64,000 bases of DNA from Pseudoruegeria sp. HB172150 (GTDB lineage Bacteria > Pseudomonadota > Alphaproteobacteria > Rhodobacterales > Rhodobacteraceae): NCBI RefSeq assembly GCF_013184805.1, contig NZ_JAATNG010000001.1:1178001-1242000 (forward strand), in the 5' to 3' direction. The notes under the pieces were generated by a model. The model did no database searches, was not told the origin of the DNA, and saw only the letters and a list, made by a program, of their open reading frames with translations. The position numbers were made by a program, and so were the translations under genes. Of the stretch, positions 1 through 9,445 are shown in pieces (within the stretch, counting starts at the first letter, position 1; the number at the start of each line of letters is the position of its first letter).

Positions 1-365
1 ACCTGACCGGATTGAACAACGTCTCGCCCGACCAGATAGAGGCGGCGCGGCTGGACGGGGCGAAGGGCCTGAAAATGCTGTGGTATGTGATCCTGCCGCA
101 GCTTCGTCCTGCGACCTTCCTGGCAGTCGTGGTCACAGTGATCGGGGCGCTCAGGTCCTTCGATCTGGTGTCCATCATGACCGACGGCGGGCCGTTCGGG
201 TCGTCCCGCGTGCTCAGCTTCTACATGTACGAGCAGGCGCTGTCCGAATACGGCTACCGCATGGGTTATGGCGCGGCCATCGCGGTGATCCTGTTCCTGA
301 TCATGATGGTGTTCATTTCCGGCTTCATCTGGAAGATGATCCGCGACGAGAAGGAGGGGTATTGA
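1..365 (+). CDS. ABC sugar transporter permease, MalF/UgpA type (5' truncated by window edge)
   Basis: Inner-membrane permease of a carbohydrate ABC importer. The reading frame is already open at base 3, so the gene begins upstream of the window and only about the last 120 codons are here. The visible part carries the EAA loop (EAARLDGAKG followed by LPQLRPA) that docks onto the ATPase, then two hydrophobic helices (roughly TFLAVVVTVIGAL and GAAIAVILFLIMMVF). Its TGA overlaps the ATG of the next permease, so the two are translationally coupled. The two glycosidase genes downstream suggest galactose-containing oligosaccharides as substrate (inference). The binding protein and the rest of this gene should lie just outside the window. 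Confidence 0.9.
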   Translation, partial: LTGLNNVSPDQIEAARLDGAKGLKMLWYVILPQLRPATFLAVVVTVIGALRSFDLVSIMTDGGPFGSSRVLSFYMYEQALSEYGYRMGYGAAIAVILFLIMMVFISGFIWKMIRDEKEGY

Positions 366-1210
366 TGTTTCCCCGTCCGGTTCAGGACCGCAGCTCGGCT
401 GCGCGCATCGGGTATCAGATCGCCCTGCCGATCGTCCTGTTCATCTGGCTTCTGCCGCTTCTTGGCGTGGCGATGACGTCGCTCCGGCCGTCGAGCGATC
501 TGGCGGCCGGGAACTATTTCGGCTGGCCCTCTGCCATCGCGTTTTCGAACTACGCCGAGGTGTTCCAGAATTCGCCGATTGGCCAGTACATCCTGAATTC
601 GTTCAAGGTGACGATCCCTACGGTGATCGGTGCCGTGGCACTGTCCTGCATGACGGGCTTTGCGTTGGGGGTGTACCGGTTCCGGAGCAACCTGCTGATT
701 TTCTTCATGTTCGTGGCCGGGAACTTCGTGCCGTTCCAGATCCTGATGGTCCCGGTGCGCGACCTGACTGTCAGCCTTGGGCTGTACAACAAGGTCAGCG
801 GACTGGTGCTGTTCCATGTCGCCTTTCAGTCGGGATTTTGCACGCTCTTCATGCGGAACTTCATCCGCGCGCTGCCGCGCGAACTGATCGAGGCAGCGCG
901 GGTCGAAGGCGTGGCGGAATGGCGGATCTTCTGGTTTATCGTACTGCCGCTGATGAGGCCAGCCATCGCGGCGCTGTCGGTGCTGGTCTTCACCTTCATC
1001 TGGAACGATTACTTCTGGGCGACAGTGCTGACGACGTCGGCGACAACACAGCCGGTGACGGCGGGCCTGTACTCCCTGAATGGACAGTGGATCGCGTCGT
1101 GGCATCTGGTTTCGGCGGGCTCCATCGTCGCGGCGATGCCGCCGGTGCTGATGTTCTTCGCGATGCAGCGCCATTTCATCGCCGGCCTGACCCTCGGCGC
1201 GGTGAAGTAG
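365..1210 (+). CDS. ABC sugar transporter permease, MalG/UgpE type
   Basis: Second inner-membrane permease (281 aa) of the same sugar importer. About six hydrophobic segments are visible, starting near residues 17-37 (IALPIVLFIWLLPLLGVAMT), and the EAA motif is near residues 177-190 (ELIEAARVEGVAEW followed by LPLMRPA). Length and motif position are typical of the MalG half of CUT1 importers. The ATG at 365 overlaps the stop of the preceding permease (ATGA). An upstream extension of the open frame is antisense to nothing but lies inside the first permease and is rejected. The next gene starts 4 bases after the stop, so uptake and hydrolysis genes form one operon. Confidence 0.93.
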   Translation: MFPRPVQDRSSAARIGYQIALPIVLFIWLLPLLGVAMTSLRPSSDLAAGNYFGWPSAIAFSNYAEVFQNSPIGQYILNSFKVTIPTVIGAVALSCMTGFALGVYRFRSNLLIFFMFVAGNFVPFQILMVPVRDLTVSLGLYNKVSGLVLFHVAFQSGFCTLFMRNFIRALPRELIEAARVEGVAEWRIFWFIVLPLMRPAIAALSVLVFTFIWNDYFWATVLTTSATTQPVTAGLYSLNGQWIASWHLVSAGSIVAAMPPVLMFFAMQRHFIAGLTLGAVK

Positions 1211-1214
1211 CGCG

Positions 1215-3305
1215 ATGAGCGGGCAGGGGATCCGGTCCTGGCGGCTCGACGACGCCCGGCAGTCGCTGGTGCTGGCGGCGCGGGGTGACGCTCTGCCGGA
1301 GGTCGTGTACTGGGGGCCGCCTGTGGCGGATGAGGCGGCGGATCTGGCGGAAGCGGCCATTCAGGATGTGACCGGCGGCATGCTGGACGAGCATCCGCCG
1401 CTTTCGATCAGTCCGGAAGCTATTCGCAGCTTTCCCGGACAGTCGGGGCTGGTGCTGGCGGACGAGGCAGGCGCGCCGCTTGTACCGAAGCTGCTGTACG
1501 AAGCGGCGGAGGAGAGCGACGGGGCGCTGGTGCTACACTATACCGATGCGGCACTTGGCCTGCGTTATTCCGGCCGGTTCGCGATCGACGATGTGACGCA
1601 CGTGATTACCGTCAGCGCGCAGATTTCTTCGGACGCGCCAATCCGACTTCACTGGCTGGCAGCGCCGGTCATTCCCGCGCCGCAACTGTCGGACGGGATG
1701 ATCGACGTCTCGGGCAGGTGGTGCGGCGAGTTTCAGTTGAACCGTATGGGCTGGACGCCGGGTATCCACATGCGGGAAAGCCGGACGGGACGGACCGGGC
1801 ATGAACATTTCCCCGGTCTGCTGGTGTTGGGGCATGGCACGACGAACATGCATGGAGAGGCTTGGGGCTATCAATATGGCTGGTCGGGCGGTCATAGGAT
1901 GGTGGCCGAGGAGTTGCCGGACGGACGCCGCCAGGTTCAGTTCGGGCATGCCTCCGGCACCGAATTGGACGCAGCGACCACGTGTGAAACGGCACCGCTG
2001 TATCTGATCTATTCCAATACCGGCCTGAATGGCTGTGGCGTTGCGTTTCAGCGGCATTTGCGCGACCGGATCGTTTCCTGGCCCGATGCCCGGCGGCCCC
2101 GTCCGGTACATTACAACTGCTGGGAAGCGGTCTATTTCGATCACGATGTTCGAATTTTGAAAGAGATTGCCTCGAAAGCAGCGGAAATGGGGGCCGAGCG
2201 GTTCGTTCTGGACGATGGCTGGTTTGGGAGGCGTGATGACGATACCAGTTCGCTTGGCGACTGGACAGTTGACCGGCGCAAATGGCCGGAGGGCCTGACG
2301 CCACTGACCGACCACATTCAGACGCTGGGCATGACGTTCGGGATCTGGTTCGAACCGGAAATGGTGAACCCCGACAGCGAATTGTATCGCGCGCATCCGG
2401 ATTGGGTGCTTGGGCCGACGGATCAGATCCCGGGCCGCCAGCAGGTGGTGCTGAACATGGCGCTGTCAGAGGTGCGGGACTATCTGTTCGACCGGATCGC
2501 GGCCGTACTGGGCGAGTATCCTGTCGATTATGTCAAATGGGACCACAACCGCGTGTTGCCGATGCCGGACGCGGCGCAAACGCGGGGGACGTACGACCTG
2601 TTCGACAGGCTGCGGGAAGCTTTCCCGGCGGTTGAGTTCGAAAGCTGCGCGTCCGGCGGCGGACGCATCGATTTCGGGATCCTTTCGCGGACGCACCGTG
2701 TTTGGCTGTCGGATTCCAACGACGCGCTCGAACGGCTTCGGATCCAGCACGATGCCGCGCTATTCCTGCCCGCCGCTGTCACCGGCAGCCATGTCGGTCC
2801 GCGCAGGTGCCACACCAGCGGCCGCGTTCTGGATATTCGCCTGCGCGCCTGGATCGCTGCGCAGCGCCACATGGGGTTCGAGATGGACCCGCGCGAACTG
2901 ACCGAAGAAGAGGCGAGTGTGCTGCGCGATGTCACGGCCTGGTGGAAGGCAAATCGCGACTGGATGATGCGAGCCGATATCCTGCGGCTGGACAGTGCCG
3001 ATCCTTCGGTGACGGCCGAATTGCAGATTGCGCGGAATGGCGGCCGTTTCGTGGTATTTGCTGGAAAGGACGGAACGTCTTTGCAGATTGCGCCGCGTCC
3101 GTTGCGCCTGACTGGGCTCGACCCCGATGCGCGGTATCATGTCAGCCTTCGAAACCGGTCAGATGCTGTCGGGCTGTCTCGCGGTATCCCCGCGCTGAAA
3201 TCCAGTCCGGTAGCTTTAAGCGGCGCCTACCTGATGGCACAGGGGCTGTCGCTTCCATGGAGCTTCCCTGCGAGTATCTGGGTGCTGGAGGGCGAGAGGC
3301 TGTGA
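1215..3305 (+). CDS. alpha-galactosidase, glycoside hydrolase family 36
   Basis: Hydrolyses terminal alpha-1,6-galactosyl bonds such as those of melibiose and raffinose. The 696 aa length matches bacterial GH36 enzymes of about 700-730 aa: an N-terminal beta-sandwich, a central barrel and a small C-terminal beta domain. Diagnostic motifs are FVLDDGWFG near residue 332, VKWDHNR with the expected nucleophile D443, the ESCASGGGR substrate loop near residue 477, and WLSDSND with the expected acid/base D500. There is no signal peptide, so it is cytoplasmic and acts on imported sugars. It starts 4 bases after the permease gene. Family assignment is firm; the preferred oligosaccharide is not readable from sequence. 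Confidence 0.95.
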   Translation: MSGQGIRSWRLDDARQSLVLAARGDALPEVVYWGPPVADEAADLAEAAIQDVTGGMLDEHPPLSISPEAIRSFPGQSGLVLADEAGAPLVPKLLYEAAEESDGALVLHYTDAALGLRYSGRFAIDDVTHVITVSAQISSDAPIRLHWLAAPVIPAPQLSDGMIDVSGRWCGEFQLNRMGWTPGIHMRESRTGRTGHEHFPGLLVLGHGTTNMHGEAWGYQYGWSGGHRMVAEELPDGRRQVQFGHASGTELDAATTCETAPLYLIYSNTGLNGCGVAFQRHLRDRIVSWPDARRPRPVHYNCWEAVYFDHDVRILKEIASKAAEMGAERFVLDDGWFGRRDDDTSSLGDWTVDRRKWPEGLTPLTDHIQTLGMTFGIWFEPEMVNPDSELYRAHPDWVLGPTDQIPGRQQVVLNMALSEVRDYLFDRIAAVLGEYPVDYVKWDHNRVLPMPDAAQTRGTYDLFDRLREAFPAVEFESCASGGGRIDFGILSRTHRVWLSDSNDALERLRIQHDAALFLPAAVTGSHVGPRRCHTSGRVLDIRLRAWIAAQRHMGFEMDPRELTEEEASVLRDVTAWWKANRDWMMRADILRLDSADPSVTAELQIARNGGRFVVFAGKDGTSLQIAPRPLRLTGLDPDARYHVSLRNRSDAVGLSRGIPALKSSPVALSGAYLMAQGLSLPWSFPASIWVLEGERL

Positions 3306-3324
3306 TCCTGAAAGGGAGCCACCG

Positions 3325-5229
3325 ATGACACGGCGTGCGCTTGGCGTCTGCTATTATCCGGAGCACTGGCCAGAAGAGAATTGGCCCGACGACGCGCGAC
3401 GGATGGCGGAAACCGGTCTGACCTGGGTCCGCATCGGGGAGTTTGCATGGTCCAGGCTGGAGCCGGTACCCGAACGGCTTGAGTTCGACTGGCTGGACCG
3501 CGCCATCGATGTGCTGGGAGAGGCGGGGCTGAAGGTGGTTCTTGGTACGCCAACCGCCACACCGCCGCGCTGGATGCTGGACAAGCATCCGGACATGCTG
3601 GCGCTTGATGCAGAAGGGCGTCCGCGTGGTTTCGGCTCGCGTCGGCATTATTGCTTCAGCCACGAGGGCTATATGAAGGAATGCCGGCGTATCGTGACGC
3701 TTCTCGCGGAGCGCTACGGGCGGAACCCGTATGTCCAGGCCTGGCAAACCGACAACGAATATGGCTGTCACGACACGGTCCTGTCCTATTCGAAGGCTGC
3801 GGAGAAGGCGTTTCGCGACTGGTGTGCGCAACGCTATCAGTCGCCGGAGGCGCTGAACCGGGCTTGGGGCAACGTGTTCTGGTCGATGGAATATGCCGAT
3901 TTCTCGCAGGTCGGCCTGCCGAACCTGACCGTTACCGAGGCAAATCCGGCCCACGCGATGGCATTTCGCCGTTTCAGTTCGGACCAGGTGGTGCGGTTCA
4001 ACAGGGTACAGGTGGACGTTCTGCGCCGGCATACCGACGCGCCGATCATCCACAATTACATGGGGCGCTACCTCGATTTCGACCATTTCGACGTTGGTGC
4101 CGATCTCGATATCGCCAGTTGGGACAGCTATCCTCTGGGCTTTCTTTCGGATCGGTTGGGCGCGACGGAACTTCACAAACTGCGCTACATGCGCCAGGGC
4201 GATCCGGACAATCAGGCGTTTCATCATGATCTCTACCGGGCGGTCGGGCGGGGGCGTTGGTGGGTCATGGAGCAGCAACCAGGGCCGGTGAACTGGGCGC
4301 CGTGGAACCCGGCGCCACTGGACGGAATGGTACGGCTGTGGGCCTGGGAAGCTTTTGCCCACGGCGCCGAGGCCGTCTGTTACTTCCGCTGGCGTCAGGT
4401 ACCCTTTGCGCAAGAGCAGATGCATGCCGGGCTTTTGCGCCCCGACGGCGCACCGGCGCCGGCACTGGCAGAGGCGGTTCAGGTTGCAGAAGAACTGGAA
4501 GCCTTGCCGGAAACCGACATTACGACCGCACCGGTTGCGTTGATCTTCGACTATGCCGCGGCGTGGGCCTGGGATATTCAGCCTCAAGGGCAGGACTTCA
4601 ACTATTTCGACCTTGTGTTTGCGATGTACAGGGGGCTTCGAAAGCTCGGGCTGTCCATCGATATCCTTCCAGCGGATGCATGCGATCTGTCCGCATACAA
4701 GCTGGTTCTGGTGCCTGGTCTTGCAACGATGCCCGGGGATCTCCTTGAGCAGCTGGAACGGTTCGACGGCGTCGCGCTGGTAGGTCCACGAAGTAACGCT
4801 AAGACCGAGGAAATAGAGATTCCTGTCCCTTTGCCGCCAAATCTGGCCGGTCTTGATGCCGTCGTGACAGGTGTGGAAAGCCTGTCCCCGGGGGCATCTG
4901 TCGGCCTGGCTGCGGGTGGCGCGTTCGTCCGCTGGTTCGAGCTTATGGAAGGTGCCGCAGACGTGGTGGAAGTGACTGCGGATGGTCGTCCCGCAATGCT
5001 GCGGGTGGGCGGTCTGCATTACCTTCCCGGTTGGCCGGACGAGAGTGCGTTGGCTCGGATCCTGCAGCGTCTTTGTGATCGTGCTGGTGTGGCGACGGAA
5101 AATATGCCGGAAGGCGTGCGCGTCCGCGACACTTCCGTTCACCGCTTCGTTTTCAACTACGGTTCAGGACCCGCACGCTACGGCGAAAAAGACCTGCCGG
5201 CGGCGGGTGTCCACTGGTATGCGCGGTGA
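3325..5229 (+). CDS. beta-galactosidase, glycoside hydrolase family 42
   Basis: Releases galactose from beta-galactosides. The start (GVCYYPEHWPEENW) is the family hallmark. WQTDNEYG carries the acid/base E145 and WVMEQQPGPVNW the nucleophile E316; both positions fit the characterised GH42 enzymes. Order of domains: TIM barrel (about 1-380), trimerisation domain with Rossmann-like fold (about 390-580), small C-terminal beta domain. The 634 aa length is slightly short for the family (650-690). No signal peptide, so cytoplasmic. It follows the GH36 gene by 19 bases with a GAAAGGGAG-type ribosome site, so both galactosidases are co-expressed with the importer. Confidence 0.95.
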   Translation: MTRRALGVCYYPEHWPEENWPDDARRMAETGLTWVRIGEFAWSRLEPVPERLEFDWLDRAIDVLGEAGLKVVLGTPTATPPRWMLDKHPDMLALDAEGRPRGFGSRRHYCFSHEGYMKECRRIVTLLAERYGRNPYVQAWQTDNEYGCHDTVLSYSKAAEKAFRDWCAQRYQSPEALNRAWGNVFWSMEYADFSQVGLPNLTVTEANPAHAMAFRRFSSDQVVRFNRVQVDVLRRHTDAPIIHNYMGRYLDFDHFDVGADLDIASWDSYPLGFLSDRLGATELHKLRYMRQGDPDNQAFHHDLYRAVGRGRWWVMEQQPGPVNWAPWNPAPLDGMVRLWAWEAFAHGAEAVCYFRWRQVPFAQEQMHAGLLRPDGAPAPALAEAVQVAEELEALPETDITTAPVALIFDYAAAWAWDIQPQGQDFNYFDLVFAMYRGLRKLGLSIDILPADACDLSAYKLVLVPGLATMPGDLLEQLERFDGVALVGPRSNAKTEEIEIPVPLPPNLAGLDAVVTGVESLSPGASVGLAAGGAFVRWFELMEGAADVVEVTADGRPAMLRVGGLHYLPGWPDESALARILQRLCDRAGVATENMPEGVRVRDTSVHRFVFNYGSGPARYGEKDLPAAGVHWYAR

Positions 5230-5258
5230 TGCACGGCGAAACCAGGAGGGACGAGCGG

Positions 5259-7799
5259 TTAACCTGTCGCTGCGGTAGTGGTTTCCACTTCAGGCGTTGT
5301 GTTTTCAGTGGCGCCGATCCTCGCAGATTTCGCCTCGCCGAGACCGAACCGAGCGGTGAGTTCGCCCAGGGCCGTTGCCTCGCTGGTAAGGGCGTGGCTT
5401 GCAGCGGTGGTTTCCTGGAACATGGCCGCATTCTGCTGGGTCACCCGATCGAGTTCGCCCATCGCAATGTTGATTTCGTCCAGCGATCCGGATTGTTCCT
5501 TCACTGAGGCGGCGATGCCACTGACATGGGCCGAAATGTCGGCAACAGAACCTACGATTTCGCGAAGCGCGCCACCCATGTTATCGACCAACCCGACACC
5601 GCGGTGGACGTGTTGGCTACTTTGCGAGATCAGTGTATTTATCTCTTGCGCCGCCGAGGAGGATCGCTGCGCCAAAGCACGGACTTCGGAAGCGACAACT
5701 GCAAAACCGCGCCCCGAGTCGCCCGCGCGCGCCGCTTCCACACCCGCATTCAGTGCGAGTAGGTTCGTTTGAAAGGCGATATCCTCGATCACATTGATGA
5801 TCTTCGATATTTCCTCGGAACTTCTGGCTATCTGGTCCATGGCTGAAACAGTGTCCTTCGCAACCGCTTCACCCTGTTCTGCATTGTCGCGGGCAGCTCC
5901 TGCCATCTCGCTAGCATGCATTGCGCTTTTTGCGGCTGAGCGCACTGAAGCGGTCAGTACACCGATAGCCGCGACGGTTTCTTCAAGCGTCGCGGCCTGA
6001 CGCTCGGTGCGTTCAGAGAGATCATCGGCACCGGAAGATATGCTTGCTGCTTCACGTCCGATCCTGGCGGTGCTGTCGATCAGCGTCGCCATTGTGCCGT
6101 GCAACTGGCTGACAGTATTGTTGAAGTTTACGCGGAGCCTATCGTAGTCCTCTCCGAGGTCATACGAAATCCGCGACGCGAGATCGCCATCCGCCAGTTG
6201 ATCGAGGGCTTCGGACACGGCCGACACCACGCGCCCCTGCATCGCCGTCATCTCTGCGCGAATTTTTTCGGCGTCTTCTAGTGCTTCCTGCGAACGGGTG
6301 ACGTCATTGCCGATCAGAATAACGCGTAGAAGGTGTCCGCCGGAATCATGTACCTGGGACATTGCACCTTCCACGATGACCTTTGGGCCGTCCTCAACCT
6401 GTAAAAGGAACCGCCGGTGGATGCGTTCCCCATCCGTCAGTGCCGACCAATCCACGGGCTCGGTCTCACCATTGCCCACATAGCCTTTGACCAGGTCCGG
6501 ATAGATTAAGGTCGGCAGATTTTCATTGTTGAGTTCAAGGGCGTCTCGCAGGTTCTGGTTTGCCAGCGACAGTCTGCGATCCGCGCTGAACTCTAAATGG
6601 ACCTGATCGGCATCCAATGCGTTCAGTATCGCCGCATTCAGGCGCGCTTCAGTGACTTCGGCCCATTCTAGAACGCAGCCGATCTGGACACCAACATCAT
6701 CATGGACCGCGTTGACCGTGAGGTTCAGACGTTTCGCGCCGATCCGCAGATCGGTTTCCCTCGGCAGCCTGTTAGGATCCGAAGCGATATCGGCCGAAAG
6801 GTATTCTGGATCAATGAAATCTGTGGTGGATCTGCCCACCAGAGACTCAGCATCGAACACGTCGTCCCGCGCTCGAAAATAGTCGGCGTGTTTTGCGAGT
6901 AACTCCCTGCAGGCCGCGTTAGAATAAAGCACCCTTAGCGCGGTATCGGTCATCAGCATCGGGGCCGGAGATTCCTCGAAGGCCGCGCTTTTGAACTGAG
7001 CATCCCGCGTGGTATTTTCTGCCTCGCTCAATGTGTCGCGAAATGTTTCGACAGTTCGTGCAATCTGGCCGACTTCGTCATTTCGACGGCCGCCGGGCAC
7101 TCGGGTGTCATAAGCCTTGCCGGCGATGCGGACGATTGCCTCCTGTAGGAGAATGAGCGGTCTGGAGACTTGAGCGCGAAGGAAAAAGGCGGCACCGATT
7201 AAAGCCACGAGAAAAATCGCGGTCGCAATGACAACTGAACGCCCTTGCTCCTCAAGCATTGCTCTGCGGGCCGGTTCAGAGGTCCAGCGGATGAGAATCA
7301 CGCCCGCAACATCACCGTTGCCAAAGGCGGCAGGCGCCGCGATCAGAAATCCATCTTCGGCCTGCCGCAATCCGGCTGTCGCGAGGGTCTCCTGAACCAG
7401 GGCCATTTCAATGTCATTTAGTTCGGCAAATGCGCCAACAGACGTCAGCAGGTCGCCATTCGGTTTCACCGCCGCTGCGCCGCTCACGGCGTCACTTTCC
7501 GCGCTGCGACCCAGCAGTTCCTCCAGAGCCTCTGTCTTTCCGAAACGGAGTGCACCGCCGGCCTGCTGGCCGATCAAGCGAGTGACCTCTTCGCCTCGGG
7601 CTCGTGTCGCGTTGTCCGCAAAGTCGCGAATGGAATAGTATGACGCAATCTCTAGAGAAAGGGTTACAAGGGCGGTGCAAAGAGCGACAATAAAGGTGCT
7701 TTTGAAGAAAATTGACCTGTAGATCGTGGTCCGACTGAACTCTGGATGCTCAATTGACATGGCACGCTCTATTCGGGCACATCCTGCGGGGTTCTGCAC
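5259..7799 (-). CDS. methyl-accepting chemotaxis protein with two PAS-like regions
   Basis: Transmembrane chemoreceptor of 846 aa. Order: short cytoplasmic N-terminus, TM1 (about 31-53), a periplasmic segment of about 120 residues, TM2 (about 188-208), HAMP (about 208-262), a PAS domain (about 265-375), a second PAS-like region (about 390-520), a second HAMP-like linker, and the signalling coiled coil with the hairpin tip [20 protein letters not shown]. No CheR/CheB-docking pentapeptide is seen at the C-terminus. The GTG start is chosen because GAAGG lies 5 bases upstream; an internal ATG at 7760 (MSIEHPEF) is the alternative and has no good ribosome site. It lies 62 bases after a small periplasmic PDC-type protein and beside the che operon. 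Confidence 0.93.
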   Translation of the reverse strand: MQNPAGCARIERAMSIEHPEFSRTTIYRSIFFKSTFIVALCTALVTLSLEIASYYSIRDFADNATRARGEEVTRLIGQQAGGALRFGKTEALEELLGRSAESDAVSGAAAVKPNGDLLTSVGAFAELNDIEMALVQETLATAGLRQAEDGFLIAAPAAFGNGDVAGVILIRWTSEPARRAMLEEQGRSVVIATAIFLVALIGAAFFLRAQVSRPLILLQEAIVRIAGKAYDTRVPGGRRNDEVGQIARTVETFRDTLSEAENTTRDAQFKSAAFEESPAPMLMTDTALRVLYSNAACRELLAKHADYFRARDDVFDAESLVGRSTTDFIDPEYLSADIASDPNRLPRETDLRIGAKRLNLTVNAVHDDVGVQIGCVLEWAEVTEARLNAAILNALDADQVHLEFSADRRLSLANQNLRDALELNNENLPTLIYPDLVKGYVGNGETEPVDWSALTDGERIHRRFLLQVEDGPKVIVEGAMSQVHDSGGHLLRVILIGNDVTRSQEALEDAEKIRAEMTAMQGRVVSAVSEALDQLADGDLASRISYDLGEDYDRLRVNFNNTVSQLHGTMATLIDSTARIGREAASISSGADDLSERTERQAATLEETVAAIGVLTASVRSAAKSAMHASEMAGAARDNAEQGEAVAKDTVSAMDQIARSSEEISKIINVIEDIAFQTNLLALNAGVEAARAGDSGRGFAVVASEVRALAQRSSSAAQEINTLISQSSQHVHRGVGLVDNMGGALREIVGSVADISAHVSGIAASVKEQSGSLDEINIAMGELDRVTQQNAAMFQETTAASHALTSEATALGELTARFGLGEAKSARIGATENTTPEVETTTAATG

Positions 7800-7861
7800 T
7801 GTGACCTTCGTAGCAGGAGCATCATGCAGGCACGCAGTATTTCCGTTTCATCCAACACGCC

Positions 7862-8431
7862 TTAAAGCAGCGATTCCGCGTTAATGCCGATCGTTATGGC
7901 GCCAATGGCTTCGTTGTTTGACGGATCGACGATGACAACGGAAACTTGGCCCTGATAGGTCTGGCTCGACTCGTCGAATTCGATTTCGCTGTAGTGGACG
8001 GATCCAGCGCCGAGGCCAAAAGTCTTTTGGAATTTGGCTTCATCTCCTTGCCAGTAGTCGGAGGTCGCCGAACTGGCCGATACATTCAAACCAATTGCAT
8101 CCATCGTGAATGCTTCGGTGATGGCGCCTTCCGATTCTTCGACACGTGAGCGCAAGAAATCGGCGGCTGGATTACGCAATACGTCGTCAACGATGTCGGA
8201 TGACCCGCTGGCGAGACCGTCACGCCATTCACGGTCGAGTTGATCGATGTCGGCAGAACTGAAGCCCATTGTCCGCGTGTTTTGCTCTTTTATTGCTGCA
8301 ACAAGTACCGGATCATTGATCCAGCCGCGCAGTTCAGCTTCGAGATAGGCTTCCAGAGCCGGGCGAAACTCATCCGCTGCGGCCGTGCCGGCCAGCATTA
8401 CGATGGCCGAAGAAAGGGCTAGGATTTTCAA
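7862..8431 (-). CDS. stand-alone periplasmic PDC/Cache-type sensor protein
   Basis: 189 aa exported protein made almost entirely of what looks like a PDC (double Cache) ligand-binding domain without any transmembrane signalling part. Motifs such as WINDPVLVAAIKEQN, SDYWQGDEAKFQ and GAITIGIN resemble the periplasmic halves of alphaproteobacterial chemoreceptors (recalled family resemblance). A TTG start at 8431 is preferred: it has GGAG 7 bases upstream and yields a clean 19-residue signal peptide ending TAAA before DEF. An ATG at 8485 would give a poor signal sequence. The gene precedes the chemoreceptor at 5259-7799 by 62 bases, so it probably supplies a ligand-binding partner to it (inference). 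Confidence 0.75.
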   Translation of the reverse strand: MKILALSSAIVMLAGTAAADEFRPALEAYLEAELRGWINDPVLVAAIKEQNTRTMGFSSADIDQLDREWRDGLASGSSDIVDDVLRNPAADFLRSRVEESEGAITEAFTMDAIGLNVSASSATSDYWQGDEAKFQKTFGLGAGSVHYSEIEFDESSQTYQGQVSVVIVDPSNNEAIGAITIGINAESLL

Positions 8432-8485
8432 GTGTACACTCCACTCTGCATTGAGACGGCCAGCTCTTGTGAGGCGACTAGTCAT

Positions 8486-8668
8486 ACCGCCTCTTTAGTC
8501 GAAACAGATTTTCAAATATTTAAGATCCTGGTTGGATGCACTTCTCTTGCTCCACCCGTCATCCCTCCAGAAGGATTATTGTCAGAAGGGTCGGTTGGTA
8601 GTGCTGCAAAATGGCCAACCTAGCCCTGATCCGAAAATACATAGAATGTGACTTTACGCTAGGACGGC
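8486..8668. other. intergenic region between che operon and sensor/receptor pair
   Basis: 183 bases with no convincing gene or clear terminator hairpin. It probably holds the promoter for the sensor-protein/chemoreceptor pair reading leftward; I could not pick a confident sigma-70 or sigma-28 motif. Confidence 0.4.
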
Positions 8669-9058
8669 TCAGAACAGCTCGACCTTGCCAGGATGTGCTC
8701 GGTCGCGACCAGAGCTGGCTTCTAGCCCAGTGGTCAAACGATCTCGCATGTCCTCCAGGAAAACGCCGTCAAGTACGTGCGTTAAGTCGTACTCGTGCGT
8801 TGCCACCGGAAGGTCAGACAACCCGTGGACGGCGGCACTAAGACAGACAAGGCTCTGCGTCAGCATGTCTGCTGATTGCAGGACTTGCCGCGTATGGCTA
8901 TCGCTGCCGGTCAACGGCAGGTTGTGAATTGCCTCCTGCAGTTCGGCGGACATGGCGCCGAGCCCGGAAATCTCTTCAGAGAGACGATTCAGAAATATGC
9001 TTCGGTCGACAGTGACCGGCATCGGCTCGGGCAGCACGTCGTCGTCATTCACTGTCAT
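8669..9058 (-). CDS. CheT/CheZ-like putative CheY-P phosphatase
   Basis: 129 aa, mostly helical protein that ends the che operon. The middle helix reads QSADMLTQSL, giving a D64-x-x-x-Q68 pair, the arrangement used by CheZ and by CheT-like proteins of alphaproteobacteria to dephosphorylate CheY-P. The extreme C-terminus is KVELF, preceded by a flexible Gly/Ser/Pro-rich linker; E. coli CheZ likewise docks on CheY through its C-terminal peptide. The ATG follows the cheY stop directly (TGAATG), implying coupled translation with the presumed substrate. No overall similarity to CheZ is obvious at this level, so function rests on the motif, tail and context. Confidence 0.6.
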   Translation of the reverse strand: MTVNDDDVLPEPMPVTVDRSIFLNRLSEEISGLGAMSAELQEAIHNLPLTGSDSHTRQVLQSADMLTQSLVCLSAAVHGLSDLPVATHEYDLTHVLDGVFLEDMRDRLTTGLEASSGRDRAHPGKVELF

Positions 9059-9445
9059 TCAAAGCCTGCCGAATACTTTTTCGATGCATTCCCGAAGGTT
9101 GGCAGCGGTGAATGGCTTCTTCAGAAAATTGTTCATACCTAGCTGTGCCCCTTGCTGGATGACCCTGGCATCTTCCGAACCGGTTACCATGATGAAACCG
9201 GTCTTCGCGGTTGACGCGGTCGATCGAATTGCCCGCAACAGTCCCAGGCCGTCCATTTGTGGCATGTTATAGTCAGAGATTACCAGGTGAACGGGCGTTC
9301 TGGACAAGTAGTGGATTGCTTCCTGCCCATTGCTCACATAGTCATAATTCTTGATGTTGAGTTGATCGAGTGCCTGCGTGAGAAGCCCGCGACTTACAGC
9401 CATATCGTCGACCACGAGAATTTTCAGTTTATCCCTCAATGACAT
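9059..9445 (-). CDS. cheY: chemotaxis response regulator CheY (copy downstream of cheR)
   Basis: Single-domain receiver of 128 aa. The acidic pocket is D13/D14 (VVDDMAVSR), the phosphoacceptor D58 (ISDYNMPQMDG), the switch T88 (IMVTGSE) and the conserved K110 (FLKKPF). No output domain, so it acts by binding the flagellar motor or as a phosphate sink. The start overlaps the cheR end by 10 bases and the stop abuts the CheT-like gene. Two cheY genes occur in this operon; which one controls the motor is not readable from sequence, but direct coupling of this one to a putative phosphatase is suggestive. Confidence 0.93.
   Translation of the reverse strand: MSLRDKLKILVVDDMAVSRGLLTQALDQLNIKNYDYVSNGQEAIHYLSRTPVHLVISDYNMPQMDGLGLLRAIRSTASTAKTGFIMVTGSEDARVIQQGAQLGMNNFLKKPFTAANLRECIEKVFGRL

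Noticed and set aside
3142-5142. Long open frame on the minus strand across the GH42 gene (666 codons)
   Set aside because: Antisense shadow of a high-GC gene; His/Arg/Gln-rich product without domains, while the plus strand encodes a complete beta-galactosidase.
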